In this document: positions 29,018 through 37,381 of the stretch, piece after piece
How the letters are laid out: each line of letters starts with the position of its first letter
Numbering within the stretch: position 1 is the first letter of the stretch
Origin: Candidatus Frankia alpina
GTDB taxonomy: Bacteria; Actinomycetota; Actinomycetes; Frankiales; Frankiaceae
NCBI RefSeq assembly: GCF_902806485.1
Contig: NZ_CADCWT010000001.1
Location: 1-64,000, forward strand
DNA length: 64,000 nucleotides
Direction: 5' to 3'
Program-made: the position numbers and the translations under genes
The notes under the pieces: model-generated
Database searches by the model: none
Seen by the model: only the letters and a program-made list of their open reading frames with translations
Told to the model about the DNA's origin: nothing

Positions 29018-30057
29018 GCGGAGCTCCCGGAGAACTCGCGGCGGCGCGCGACGATGGCCCGCGCGATGATGTTCACGATCATCGCGACGATGAACAGCAC
29101 CAGGCCGGAGGCTATGAGCGCGCCGCGGCCGATGTCGTTGGCCTCGCCCCAGCCGTTCGCCACGTTCGCGGCGATCGTGTTGCCGGCGGGCGAGAGGAGG
29201 TGCGCGGAGATGTTGAACGAGGCGGGCAGGACCAGCGCGACCGCGATCGTCTCGCCCATCGCCCGGCCGAGGCCCAGCATCGACGCGCTGATCACCCCGG
29301 GCTTGCCGTAGGGCAGCACCGCGGTCCTGATCATCTCCCACCGGGTCGCGCCGAGGGCCAGGGCCGCCTCGCGGTGCGCGATCGGCACCTGGAGGAAGAC
29401 CTCACGGGACAGGGCTGCGACGATCGGCAGGATCATGATTGCCAGAACCACGGAGGCGACGAAGAGCGAACGCCCCACCGAGTCGCCGCTGAACAGCGGG
29501 ATCCAGCCGAAGTAGTCGTTCAGCCAGAGCTGGATGCCCTTCATGTGCGGCGCGAGGACGATCAGGCCCCACAGGCCGTAGACGACGCTCGGCACGGCGG
29601 CGAGCAGGTCGACGATGTAGCCGAGGACGGACGAGAGCTGCCGGGGCGCGTACACGGTGATGAACAGCGCGATCCCGACCGCCACCGGCACCGCGATGAC
29701 CATCGCGACCGCCGCCGAGACGACCGTGCCGTACAGCGTCGCGGCCACCCCGAACTTCGGCGGGGTGGCGTTGGGGAACCACTCCTCGGTGGTGAGGAAG
29801 TCCCCGGTGTTGGCGCTGAGGGCGTGGGTGGCGCGCAGCACCAGGAAGATGGCGATCACGGCGATCAGCGCCAGCAGCCCGAGGCCGGCCGTGCGGGTGA
29901 GATTCTTGAAGACCAGGTCAGCCGTCCCGACCCTGGATCTGCCCGCGGATGCAACCGCGGGCCTGTCAGCCGGCGGTGGGTCTTCCGGCGGGGCCGTCGC
30001 CGTGGCGGCCCCCCGCTGCTCGGCGGCGTCCGCCGAGCGGTCCGGCTCCGTCGTCAT
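29014..30057 (-). CDS. pstC: Phosphate ABC transporter permease PstC
   Basis: Partner permease of PstA. The start ATG 30057 gives a ~45-residue Pro/Ala-rich cytoplasmic tail, then six or more hydrophobic helices. Conserved blocks include LAAVPSVVYGLWGLIVLAP and the EAA loop HREAALALGATRWEMIRT, and GRAMGETIAVALVLP follows. It lies 163 bases downstream of pstS, the gap holding a stable hairpin, so it should be expressed at a lower level than the binding protein. Confidence 0.95.
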   Translation of the reverse strand: MTTEPDRSADAAEQRGAATATAPPEDPPPADRPAVASAGRSRVGTADLVFKNLTRTAGLGLLALIAVIAIFLVLRATHALSANTGDFLTTEEWFPNATPPKFGVAATLYGTVVSAAVAMVIAVPVAVGIALFITVYAPRQLSSVLGYIVDLLAAVPSVVYGLWGLIVLAPHMKGIQLWLNDYFGWIPLFSGDSVGRSLFVASVVLAIMILPIVAALSREVFLQVPIAHREAALALGATRWEMIRTAVLPYGKPGVISASMLGLGRAMGETIAVALVLPASFNISAHLLSPAGNTIAANVANGWGEANDIGRGALIASGLVLFIVAMIVNIIARAIVARRREFSGSSA

Positions 30058-30157
30058 GATCTTCTCCTTGGTACCCGAGCGGGGCTTGGCGATCAAGATC
30101 CCGGACTCGGCACGCGCGGCGGGACGCGGGTGCCGCGGCCGCCGTACATCGATGAAT

Positions 30158-30185
30158 CCACGGTGGGTCGTTCGCCCCACCGTGG
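30158..30185 (-). terminator. Intercistronic hairpin between pstS and pstC
   Basis: CCACGGTGGG (30158-30167) and CCCACCGTGG (30176-30185) form a perfect 10-bp stem with an 8-base loop. Placed directly after the binding-protein gene, it probably acts as a partial terminator or 3'-end stabiliser that gives excess PstS over the membrane subunits. That role is inferred from position. Confidence 0.65.
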
Positions 30186-30220
30186 GCACCGGCCGGGGCG
30201 GCCGTGGTAGTAGTTGCGGG

Positions 30221-31330
30221 TCAGGCCAGCGTGGCGACGACCGCGCGGACCTTCGTCGCGACCGCGTCCGGCAGCGGCGCGTAGCCAAGGTCGCCGATCG
30301 AGGACTGAGCGGCCTGCGAGGCGGTGTAGGTCAGGAAGGACTTGACCAGCGCGGCCTGGTCTGCCGAGAGGCCCTTGGTGCAGGCGATCTCGTAGGTGAC
30401 CAGGTAGACCGGGTAGGCGCCCTTCGTCGCGGTGGCGTAGTCGAAAGTCAGCTTCAGGTCGTCACCGTCGGCGATCTTGGCGGTGCTCAGGCCCAGGGAG
30501 GCACCGTCCGTACTCGGCGCGACGTACTCGCCAGCGGCGTTCTTGACCTTGACGGTCGACAGCCCGGCGTTCTCCGCGTAGGACAGCTCGGCGTACCCGA
30601 TCGAGTTCTCGGTGGACTTCACCGTCGAGGTGACGCCGTCGCTACCCTTGGCGCCCTGACCGCCGGGGGCCTTCCAGTCCGAACCGGAGTCGAACGTCCA
30701 GTCCGCGCCGCCCGCACCCTTGAGGAACTTGGTGAAGTTGTCCGTCGTGCCGGAACCGTCGGAACGGTGCACCGACGCGATCGTGGCGTCCGGCAGCGAG
30801 GCGCCACTGTTCTCGGCCTTGATCGCCGGGTCGTTCCACTTGGTGATCTTGCCGGCGAAGATCTTCGCCAGGGTCTGAGTGGACAGCTGCAGGCCGTCGA
30901 CGCCGGACAGGTTGTACATCAGCGCCACCGGGCCGACGGCCATCGGCAGGTCGGCCGCGGCACCGCCGGTGCAGCGCGCGTCCGCGTCGGTCTTCTGCTG
31001 GTCCTTCAGCGCGGAGTCCGAACCGACGAAGGCGACCTGCTTGCTGATGAACTGCTGGCGACCAGTCGAGGAGCCCGTCGACTGGTAGTTGATCGTCGCG
31101 CCGGAGCACGCGTTCTGGTAGGCCTTGACCCACTCGTCGATCGCGTTCTTCTGCGCGGACGAGCCGGAGCCCGTGATGGACCCCTTCGCGCACGAGATCG
31201 CGTTCGCCGAACTTGGCGGTGCCGCGTTCCCGCCGCCGGAGTCGTTGTTGTCGTCAGTTCCGCACGCCGCCACGGTGAGCAGTGCCACCATCACGGCCCC
31301 GACGGCGGCCTGACGCTTGCCTCGGATCAC
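30221..31330 (-). CDS. pstS: Phosphate-binding lipoprotein PstS
   Basis: Periplasmic/surface phosphate receptor of the Pst importer. GTG 31330 follows an AGGG site and gives a lipoprotein signal with lipobox LTVAAC. The mature protein shows PstS signatures: ITGSGSSAQKNAIDEWVKAY near the N terminus, the phosphate-contact HRSDGSGTTDNFTKFL and SIGYAELSYAENAGL. Length 369 residues is normal. It is the first gene of the operon, with a PHO box about 85 bases upstream of the start. Confidence 0.96.
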   Translation of the reverse strand: MIRGKRQAAVGAVMVALLTVAACGTDDNNDSGGGNAAPPSSANAISCAKGSITGSGSSAQKNAIDEWVKAYQNACSGATINYQSTGSSTGRQQFISKQVAFVGSDSALKDQQKTDADARCTGGAAADLPMAVGPVALMYNLSGVDGLQLSTQTLAKIFAGKITKWNDPAIKAENSGASLPDATIASVHRSDGSGTTDNFTKFLKGAGGADWTFDSGSDWKAPGGQGAKGSDGVTSTVKSTENSIGYAELSYAENAGLSTVKVKNAAGEYVAPSTDGASLGLSTAKIADGDDLKLTFDYATATKGAYPVYLVTYEIACTKGLSADQAALVKSFLTYTASQAAQSSIGDLGYAPLPDAVATKVRAVVATLA

Positions 31331-31414
31331 AAGCAACCCTTCGTCCTCGCGCCGTTCACGGCGCCGAATGTCGTCCGCCCCCCGGACTGGGGTGCCAGCG
31401 AGAATCGAAGCGAT

Positions 31415-31436
31415 CCGGAGTGAACGAAGGATGAAC
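31415..31436 (-). promoter_or_regulatory. PHO box (two 11-bp direct repeats) upstream of pstS
   Basis: On the minus strand GTTCATCCTTC (31436-31426) is followed directly by GTTCACTCCGG (31425-31415). These are two GTTCA-led 11-bp units in the arrangement bound by actinobacterial PhoP (consensus GTTCACC). Position and target gene fit phosphate-starvation activation. Confidence 0.8.
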
Positions 31437-31940
31437 AAGCGCATACGCCAACCCGTCACCAACCGGAACACATCCATGTCGGACGATTTATGGCCTGTTG
31501 ACCAGACCGGACGCCACCTCCACGGAACGCAGTGTGCTGAACTATAAGCGCTCCGTAATTGACGGACGGCGGGCCCACAGTTCGACACCGCGCATCGACA
31601 CCGCGCAGATCTGCGCCCACCGCGAGGGTGCCGCGGGTCGCTCGGGCGGCGGCCCGCGGCCCGCGATTGTCCGCCGGCAGGAGCCATTCAGCAGCCGGCC
31701 GCGCCCGACCGGTGCCCCGACCGGGGGCCGCCATCGGGGGCCGCGAGCCACCCTTTACACCCGCGAACATCGGGACAAGTAAAGGACAAGAGGACGTGGA
31801 AGTGGGGACGACCGACGGCCCGCCCGCAACCATGGTGCGGCCGCTCACGCGTCGTCGGGTCGGCCGGCCCGACGCCCGAATTCGGGCCTTGCAACGTCAT
31901 CGAACGACATCGAGCCACTCGGGAAACTTGCGCCACTGAC

Positions 31941-31957
31941 ACCGATTGTTCATCGGT
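31941..31957. promoter_or_regulatory. Inverted repeat ACCGAT-N5-ATCGGT
   Basis: A perfect 6-bp inverted repeat with a 5-base centre inside the ~1 kb gap 31331-32341 between pstS and the small gene at 32342. No known consensus matched. The rest of 31437-31940 shows no supported gene. Confidence 0.3.
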
Positions 31958-32127
31958 GCGCGTCATACCCGACCGAGCCCATTGCGCCCGGCGACGCAGT
32001 GGGACGGAGCCGGCGAAGCGGCCATCCCGCACGCGACGCTACGCAGATGATCATGACTTGCGCCCTCAGTCACCGGACGTCCGCTCTGCCCGGAGATCGC
32101 CGGTGGCGTTCCGCCCGCTCCTGTGCT

Positions 32128-32153
32128 TTGCTTACAAGCAACATCGATGTTGC
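32128..32153. promoter_or_regulatory. Two overlapping palindromes, operator or alternative hairpins
   Basis: TTGCTT-AC-AAGCAA (32128-32141) overlaps the perfect 16-bp palindrome GCAACATCGATGTTGC (32138-32153). The shared AAGCAAC arm can pair with only one partner at a time. The surrounding ~140 bases are conspicuously AT-rich for this genome. It lies 190 bases upstream of a small gene with a strong ribosome site. Either a repressor site or an RNA switch is possible. Confidence 0.45.
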
Positions 32154-32341
32154 TGAAAGCATACCGTATACGCCCGACAGTCCCACTACAGGGAACGATT
32201 TCGCATGACAGTAGCAATAAGAAACATCAAAGTTACTTAGTGAAGTTATCCCGGCTCGGGAAAAGCCCGACGCCCGCCAGGCCGGTGCTGGCCACACGCG
32301 CACGCATCGGACCGACACGCATACAGGAGGACGGCCAGAAG

Positions 32342-32668
32342 ATGAACACCGTCGACAACGACGATCTCCTGCCGAAGCCCCGGCCGATCACCGGCGGACG
32401 GCCCGGTTCCCTCGCCGAAGTGGTCACCGTCCACGACGGCCTGACGATCCGGCACGAGCTGGTCCTGGCGCCAGGAGCCACCGCAACCGACCTGACGACC
32501 GCCATGATCCTCGTCCCGCCCACGACCTGCCTGGTCAGCCATCACGGCGACGTCGACGTCTCGCTGGTGTTCCAGGAGGTCACCCGACCCTTTCCCGGCG
32601 GCGAGGAGGGGCGGGCCGAGCCCGGCGCCGGCTCACTGCCGCAGAGACGAGGTCTGTATCACCGCTGA
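32342..32668 (+). CDS. Unrecognised 108-residue protein
   Basis: A strong AGGAGG site 12 bases before ATG 32342 supports translation. The product has an acidic N terminus, a compact middle segment (VTVHDGLTIRHELVLAPGAT, then VSHHGDVDVSLVFQEV) predicted as beta strands, and a disordered tail. I recognise no family; no signal peptide or membrane helix is visible. Its stop is 13 bases before the first possible proS start, so the two may be cotranscribed under the AT-rich palindrome region. Confidence 0.6.
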   Translation: MNTVDNDDLLPKPRPITGGRPGSLAEVVTVHDGLTIRHELVLAPGATATDLTTAMILVPPTTCLVSHHGDVDVSLVFQEVTRPFPGGEEGRAEPGAGSLPQRRGLYHR

Positions 32669-32681
32669 CCCGCCCGCCCCG

Positions 32682-34127
32682 ATGGCCCCGATGGCGCCGC
32701 GCAAGCAATATCGTGGCGGGGTGGCTGTACTCACCCCCCGCGCGACCGACTTCCCCCGCTGGTACCAGGACGTGCTCGCGAAGGCCGAGCTGGCCGAGAA
32801 CGGCCCCGTCCGCGGGACCATGGTCATACGACCGTATGGCTACGCGATCTGGGAACGCATGCAGGCGGACGTGGACGCCCGGATCAAGGCCGCGGGCGCA
32901 GTCAACGCCTACTTCCCGCTGTTCATCCCGGAGAGCTACCTGCGCCGGGAGGCCGAGCACATCGAGGGCTTCAGCCCCGAGCTGGCCGTGGTCACCATCG
33001 GCGGCGGCAAGGAGCTGGAGGAGCCGGTGGTCGTGCGGCCGACCAGCGAGACCATCATCGGCGAGTACCTGGCCAAGTGGACGCAGAGCTACCGCGACCT
33101 GCCGCTGCTGCTCAACCAGTGGGCCAACGTGGTCCGCTGGGAGCTGCGTCCCCGGCTGTTCCTGCGCAGCAGCGAGTTCCTCTGGCAGGAGGGGCACACC
33201 GCGCATGTCGACGAGGCCGACGCCGCCGCCTACGCCCGCCGGATCGCGCTGGAGGTCTACCGCGACTTCCTCACCGACGTGCTCGCCATCCCGGTGTTCA
33301 TCGGGGTGAAGACCCGCAGGGAGCGCTTCGCCGGCGCCACGAACACCATGACCTGCGAGGGCATGATGGGCGACGGCAAGGCCCTGCAGATGGCGACCAG
33401 CCACGAGCTGGGACAGAACTTCGCCCACGCCTTCGACATCGACTTCGTCGGCGCTGACGGCGCCCAGCACCTCGCCTGGACGACGTCCTGGGGCAGCTCG
33501 ACCCGAATGGTCGGCGGCCTGATCATGGCGCACGGCGACGACAACGGCCTGCGCATACCGCCCCGGCTCGCGCCGACCCAGGTCGTGGTGCTGCCGGTGC
33601 GCGACGACGAGACCGTCGTCGCGAAGGCCCGCGAGATCGGCGCGGCGCTCACCGACGCCGGCCTGCGGGTGCAGGTCGACGCCCGCCCGGGGCTCTCCTT
33701 CGGCCGCCGGGTCACCGACGCCGAGATCAAGGGCATCCCGGTGCGGGTCGAGGTCGGCCCGCGCGACCTGGCTGCCGGAAACGTCACCCTGGTCCGCCGG
33801 GACACCTCGGTGAAGACGCCGGTGCCACTCGCGGAGGCGGCCGGGCGGGTCCCGGCGCTGCTCGACGAGGTGCAGGCCGGCCTGCTCGCCGAGGCCCTGA
33901 CCCTGCGCGAGAGCCGGACTGCGGACGTCACCACGGTCGCGGACGCCGCGCAGGCGGCGCAGACCGGCTTCGCCCGGATCCCGTGGCGCCTCGTCGGCGA
34001 GGAGGGCGAGGCGCTCCTCGCCGAGGAGGCCCTGACCGTCCGCTGCCTGCAGACGCCCGACGGCGAGATCCCGGCGGCCGGCGTCGACCCCGACGACCTG
34101 GTCTGCCTGATCGCCCGCTCCTACTGA
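32682..34127 (+). CDS. proS: Prolyl-tRNA synthetase, archaeal/eukaryotic-type
   Basis: Class II synthetase charging tRNA-Pro. Motif 2/3-type blocks are present: VVVRPTSETIIGEYLAKW, LRPRLFLRSSEFLWQEGHTA and TSWGSSTRMVGGLIMAHGDD. At 481 residues, with no editing insertion domain and ending in a C-terminal Tyr (CLIARSY), it is the short archaeal-type enzyme and not the ~570-residue bacterial type. ATG 32682, ATG 32691 and GTG 32720 are all possible starts; the conserved TDFPRWYQDV block begins soon after the last. Confidence 0.93.
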   Translation: MAPMAPRKQYRGGVAVLTPRATDFPRWYQDVLAKAELAENGPVRGTMVIRPYGYAIWERMQADVDARIKAAGAVNAYFPLFIPESYLRREAEHIEGFSPELAVVTIGGGKELEEPVVVRPTSETIIGEYLAKWTQSYRDLPLLLNQWANVVRWELRPRLFLRSSEFLWQEGHTAHVDEADAAAYARRIALEVYRDFLTDVLAIPVFIGVKTRRERFAGATNTMTCEGMMGDGKALQMATSHELGQNFAHAFDIDFVGADGAQHLAWTTSWGSSTRMVGGLIMAHGDDNGLRIPPRLAPTQVVVLPVRDDETVVAKAREIGAALTDAGLRVQVDARPGLSFGRRVTDAEIKGIPVRVEVGPRDLAAGNVTLVRRDTSVKTPVPLAEAAGRVPALLDEVQAGLLAEALTLRESRTADVTTVADAAQAAQTGFARIPWRLVGEEGEALLAEEALTVRCLQTPDGEIPAAGVDPDDLVCLIARSY

Positions 34128-34278
34128 CCACCGGGTGACACAGGGGCGTTAGCCGAAACGGGTTATCCCGCTTTGCGGCCCTTCGACTCGTTTGCTAACG
34201 TCACCAATGTCCGAACTGCCCGAAATCGTCAAATCGCCCTGATGTAATTCCGTCTTTCGCGCACGCAGAACAGGTAGC

Positions 34279-35151
34279 ATGCTCCGACAAGACGAATTCG
34301 AGCAGCTTATCGCCCGGAAACTGGGTCTCGCCGACTCCGTCATCGGCGGCGGCAGCCGGCTCCACGAGGACCTTGGGCTGGATTCCTTCCGGCTCCTGGA
34401 ACTCTGCCTTTACGTGATTGAGCTGGGCGTCGACCTCTCCGAGGCGAACTGGCTGGAAATCGAGACGGTCGGCGAGCTCTACAGCCGCTACCGTGCCGGC
34501 CCACCCGCCGCAGCCACCCCCCAGCCGCGGGGCGCGGCTGGCACGGGGGGCGCGGTACCGGCCGTGGCCGGCACCGCGACCGCGACCGCCGATGCGCTCA
34601 CGCCGCCGCCGCCGCGGTTCGCCGGGCGGTTCCTGCGGCTGATGCCGGTACTGCCGGCGTCGACGCCGTTCCTCTACGAGCTCGCGGTGACCCCGGAGAT
34701 CGGCTTCCGCTGGCGCTACCGGGGCTCGGTGCCGTCGTACCCGCAGTTCGAGCAGGAGCTGTGGCAGGGCGTGCTGACCCAGTTCCTGATCGAGTCGATC
34801 GAGACGGCTCGGCCGGTCGGCCATGCGATCTGCTACAACCCGGAGTTCACCCTGGGGTACGCCTACGTGGGCGCGGCGATCTCGGCCGACTACACCGGTT
34901 CGGGTCTGGCCGTCGAGGCACTGGACCTGTTCGTGCGTTACATCTTCGACATCTGGCCTTTCCGGAAGCTGTATTTCGAGGTGCCGGAGTTCAACTATCC
35001 GCAGTTCGCGGGGGCGGACCGGAAGAACTCGCCCGGCGGGGCGCTCGAAATCGAGGGACGGCTGCGCAAGCACGATTTCTATCACGGCCGTTACTGGGAC
35101 CGTCTCATTCTCGCCGTCTATCGGGACAGTGCGGACGGCGACGCCCGATAA
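34279..35151 (+). CDS. Acyl carrier protein / GNAT acyltransferase fusion
   Basis: Residues ~1-75 are an acyl carrier domain with the phosphopantetheine-accepting Ser in LGLDSFRLLEL. An Ala/Pro-rich linker (~76-115) follows. Residues ~116-290 form a RimJ/RimL-like GNAT domain with the cofactor-binding motif ISADYTGSGLAVEALDLF. The carrier domain may present an acyl group directly to the attached transferase. The next gene, 31 bases downstream, encodes a fatty acyl-AMP ligase-like enzyme able in principle to load the carrier. The acceptor is unknown. CGTTAGC (34147) and GCTAACG (34194) form a wide inverted repeat upstream. Confidence 0.8.
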   Translation: MLRQDEFEQLIARKLGLADSVIGGGSRLHEDLGLDSFRLLELCLYVIELGVDLSEANWLEIETVGELYSRYRAGPPAAATPQPRGAAGTGGAVPAVAGTATATADALTPPPPRFAGRFLRLMPVLPASTPFLYELAVTPEIGFRWRYRGSVPSYPQFEQELWQGVLTQFLIESIETARPVGHAICYNPEFTLGYAYVGAAISADYTGSGLAVEALDLFVRYIFDIWPFRKLYFEVPEFNYPQFAGADRKNSPGGALEIEGRLRKHDFYHGRYWDRLILAVYRDSADGDAR

Positions 35152-35182
35152 CGGGATCGTCCGCCGGGAGAGGGCGTCGACA

Positions 35183-36832
35183 ATGGTTTATCTGCTGGAT
35201 CGCATGAGGCGCGCGAGCGCCGGTCCGAACACGGTGACCTTCCTCGCGCCGGACCACGGTCAACGGGTCGGCTGGGCCGAGCTGTACTCGGACGCCCGCC
35301 GCGTCGCCGCGGGCCTGCAGTCGCGCGGGGTCGGACCGGGCCGTCCGGTGGTCATCCTCGCCGACACGTCGCGGGAGACGATCACCGCGGCGATGGCGGC
35401 GTGGCTCGCCGGCGGCAGCCTCACCATGGCCCCCACCCCCGCCCGCACCGTCGACCTGGCCCGGTACCTCGCCGACACCCGCGACCGGTTCGACTCGCTC
35501 GGCGAGCCGCTCGTGCTGGTCGGAGCGCCGTGGGTGGACGCCGTGCCCGCGCTGTCCGGCGGGGCCGGGCGGGTCATCCCGCTGACCGAGGCGGTCGGCA
35601 CCACGCCGGCGGTTCCGTGGCGTCCACCCATGCTGACCGCGGACGACCCCGCAATCCTGCAGCTGACCAGCGGCACCACCGGCGCGCCGAAGATTGCCCG
35701 GATCAGCCATGGCAACCTGGCGGCGAACGTCGAGGGCATCCGGGTGGCGACCAGCCACGAGGCGGTGCACGGCCGGATGCTGTCCTGGCTGCCGCTGTCC
35801 CACGACATGGGGCTCATCGGCGGGTTCATCCTGCCGATGGCGTGCGGCCGCTGCGACGCGCTGCTGTCCTCACCCACCGAGTACCTGGCCAGGCCGGCGA
35901 GCTGGATGCAGCTGATCTCCCACCACCATGTCACCAACACGGTCGGACCCGGTTCCGCCTACGCCGTCGCGGCCCGGCTGCTGCGCGCCGGCCCCCGGCT
36001 GGACCTGTCCTGCCTGGCCTACGCCCTGTGCGGCGGGGAGCCGATCGACCCCGCGGTCGTCGACGACTTCCTCGACGCCGCCGGCGGCCACGGCTTCCAC
36101 CCCGCCGCCTTCATGCCTGCCTACGGGCTCGCGGAGGCAACAGTCGCGGTCACGTTCTCCGCGGTGGGACGCGGGGCGCGCTACGACACGGTCGACGCGG
36201 ACGCCCTGGCCGCGGGCGCGGCCCGGTTCGTGCCGCCCGAGCACGCCGACACCGCCGTGCGCACGAGGCGGCTGGCGCTGCTCGGCGAGCCCATCCCCGG
36301 CCTGTCGGTGCGCGTGGCCGACCCGGACGCGGGTGGGGTCCTGCCCGAGCGGAAGGTCGGCGAGGTCCAGGTCCGCGGCACCTCGGTGGCCGCGTCCTAC
36401 CATGACGATCCCGAGTCGGCGGCGGCCCTGCGCGCCCGCGACGGCTGGTTGGCCACCGGCGACCTCGGTTACCTCACCGGCGGCGAACTCGTCGTCTGCG
36501 GTCGCCGCAAGGACGTCATCATCCTCGGCGGCCGCAACATCTACCCCGAGGAGGTGGAGCGGGCCGCGGCTCGAGCGGACGGTGCCCGCGCAGGCAACAT
36601 CGTCGCGTTCGGCTACCCGCGCCCCGGCCACCTCGGCGGGGAGGGCCTCGCCGTGGCCGTCGAGACCCGAGAGGCCGATCCCGAAGCGCTGAAGAGCGCG
36701 GTCACCGAGGAGATCCGCGCCGCGCTCGGGGTGACCCCGCATGCGGTGCTGGTGCTCGACCCGGGCTCGGTACCGAAGACCCCCTCCGGGAAGCTGCAGC
36801 GGGCCGAGGCCAGGCGGAGGTTCACCCCATGA
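35183..36832 (+). CDS. Fatty acyl-AMP ligase-like adenylating enzyme
   Basis: The 549-residue ANL-superfamily enzyme has the AMP-binding P-loop LQLTSGTTGAPKIARISHGN and SWLPLSHDMGLIGGFILPMA (a FadD32/FAAL-like block). MPAYGLAEATVAVTF, GWLATGDLGYL and the hinge/catalytic Lys region VPKTPSGKLQRAEAR follow. Such enzymes activate fatty acids as acyl-AMP and transfer them to a carrier protein. ATG 35183 has a GGGAGAGGG site. The ATGA overlap with the next gene and the ACP-containing gene upstream make a three-gene operon. A ligase using CoA cannot be excluded from motifs alone. Confidence 0.85.
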   Translation: MVYLLDRMRRASAGPNTVTFLAPDHGQRVGWAELYSDARRVAAGLQSRGVGPGRPVVILADTSRETITAAMAAWLAGGSLTMAPTPARTVDLARYLADTRDRFDSLGEPLVLVGAPWVDAVPALSGGAGRVIPLTEAVGTTPAVPWRPPMLTADDPAILQLTSGTTGAPKIARISHGNLAANVEGIRVATSHEAVHGRMLSWLPLSHDMGLIGGFILPMACGRCDALLSSPTEYLARPASWMQLISHHHVTNTVGPGSAYAVAARLLRAGPRLDLSCLAYALCGGEPIDPAVVDDFLDAAGGHGFHPAAFMPAYGLAEATVAVTFSAVGRGARYDTVDADALAAGAARFVPPEHADTAVRTRRLALLGEPIPGLSVRVADPDAGGVLPERKVGEVQVRGTSVAASYHDDPESAAALRARDGWLATGDLGYLTGGELVVCGRRKDVIILGGRNIYPEEVERAAARADGARAGNIVAFGYPRPGHLGGEGLAVAVETREADPEALKSAVTEEIRAALGVTPHAVLVLDPGSVPKTPSGKLQRAEARRRFTP

Positions 36833-37287
36833 GCACCCAGCCCACCGCGCGGCATGACGCGCACAGCGTCGGGGCGGGCAGCGACGCCGTCACAGCCGAA
36901 CGGCTCGCGGCCCTGGCCGACGGCCTCTACGCCGCCTGGGCGGAGCCGGCAGTGTCTCGGCGCGACGAGCTGCTCGCTGACTGCTGCATCCCCGCGGTGA
37001 CCTACGCCAACCCGCTCGGTGAGGCCGTCGGCATCATCGAGTTCGCCGATCTCATCGGCGAGTTCCTCGCGCCCTACCCGGGGCATCGTCCGGTGCGCAC
37101 CAGCGGGGTCGACGTGCACCATCGCCGCGCTCGCTGGGAGTGGGGGCTGCGCAACAGCATCGGGCAGATCGTGCTGATGGGCCTCGACGTCGTCACCTTC
37201 ACCGAGCGGCCGCGTCTGGAGACCATCAGCACCTTCTTCGGGCCGCCGCCGCGGCCGGTCTACTCCTTCGGCGCGGCACCGGCCTGA
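36829..37287 (+). CDS. SnoaL/NTF2-like small protein
   Basis: The 152-residue protein overlaps the ligase stop by ATGA. After a short tail it shows the cone-shaped NTF2-like pattern: helices (RLAALADGLYAAWAEP), CCIPAVTYANPLGEAVG, EFADLIGEFLAPYPGH, then strands (RARWEWGL, VLMGLDVVTF, LETISTFFG). Members serve as ketosteroid isomerase-like enzymes, polyketide cyclases or ligand-binding proteins. Catalytic residues cannot be assigned. Context suggests it acts on, or binds, the product of the acylation pair. Confidence 0.7.
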   Translation: MSTQPTARHDAHSVGAGSDAVTAERLAALADGLYAAWAEPAVSRRDELLADCCIPAVTYANPLGEAVGIIEFADLIGEFLAPYPGHRPVRTSGVDVHHRRARWEWGLRNSIGQIVLMGLDVVTFTERPRLETISTFFGPPPRPVYSFGAAPA

Positions 37288-37381
37288 ACCCGCCCCGGCG
37301 GCGGCCGCCCCGCTGCCGCCGTCCCGCTCCGCCCATCCGCAAAACCCTCCGCCCATCCCCGAACCCCACCTGGAGGAAACC

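Noticed and set aside
34147-34200. CGTTAGC/GCTAACG wide inverted repeat as a terminator after proS
   Set aside because: Only seven pairs across a ~40-base loop, too weak to call on its own; mentioned under the ACP-GNAT gene.
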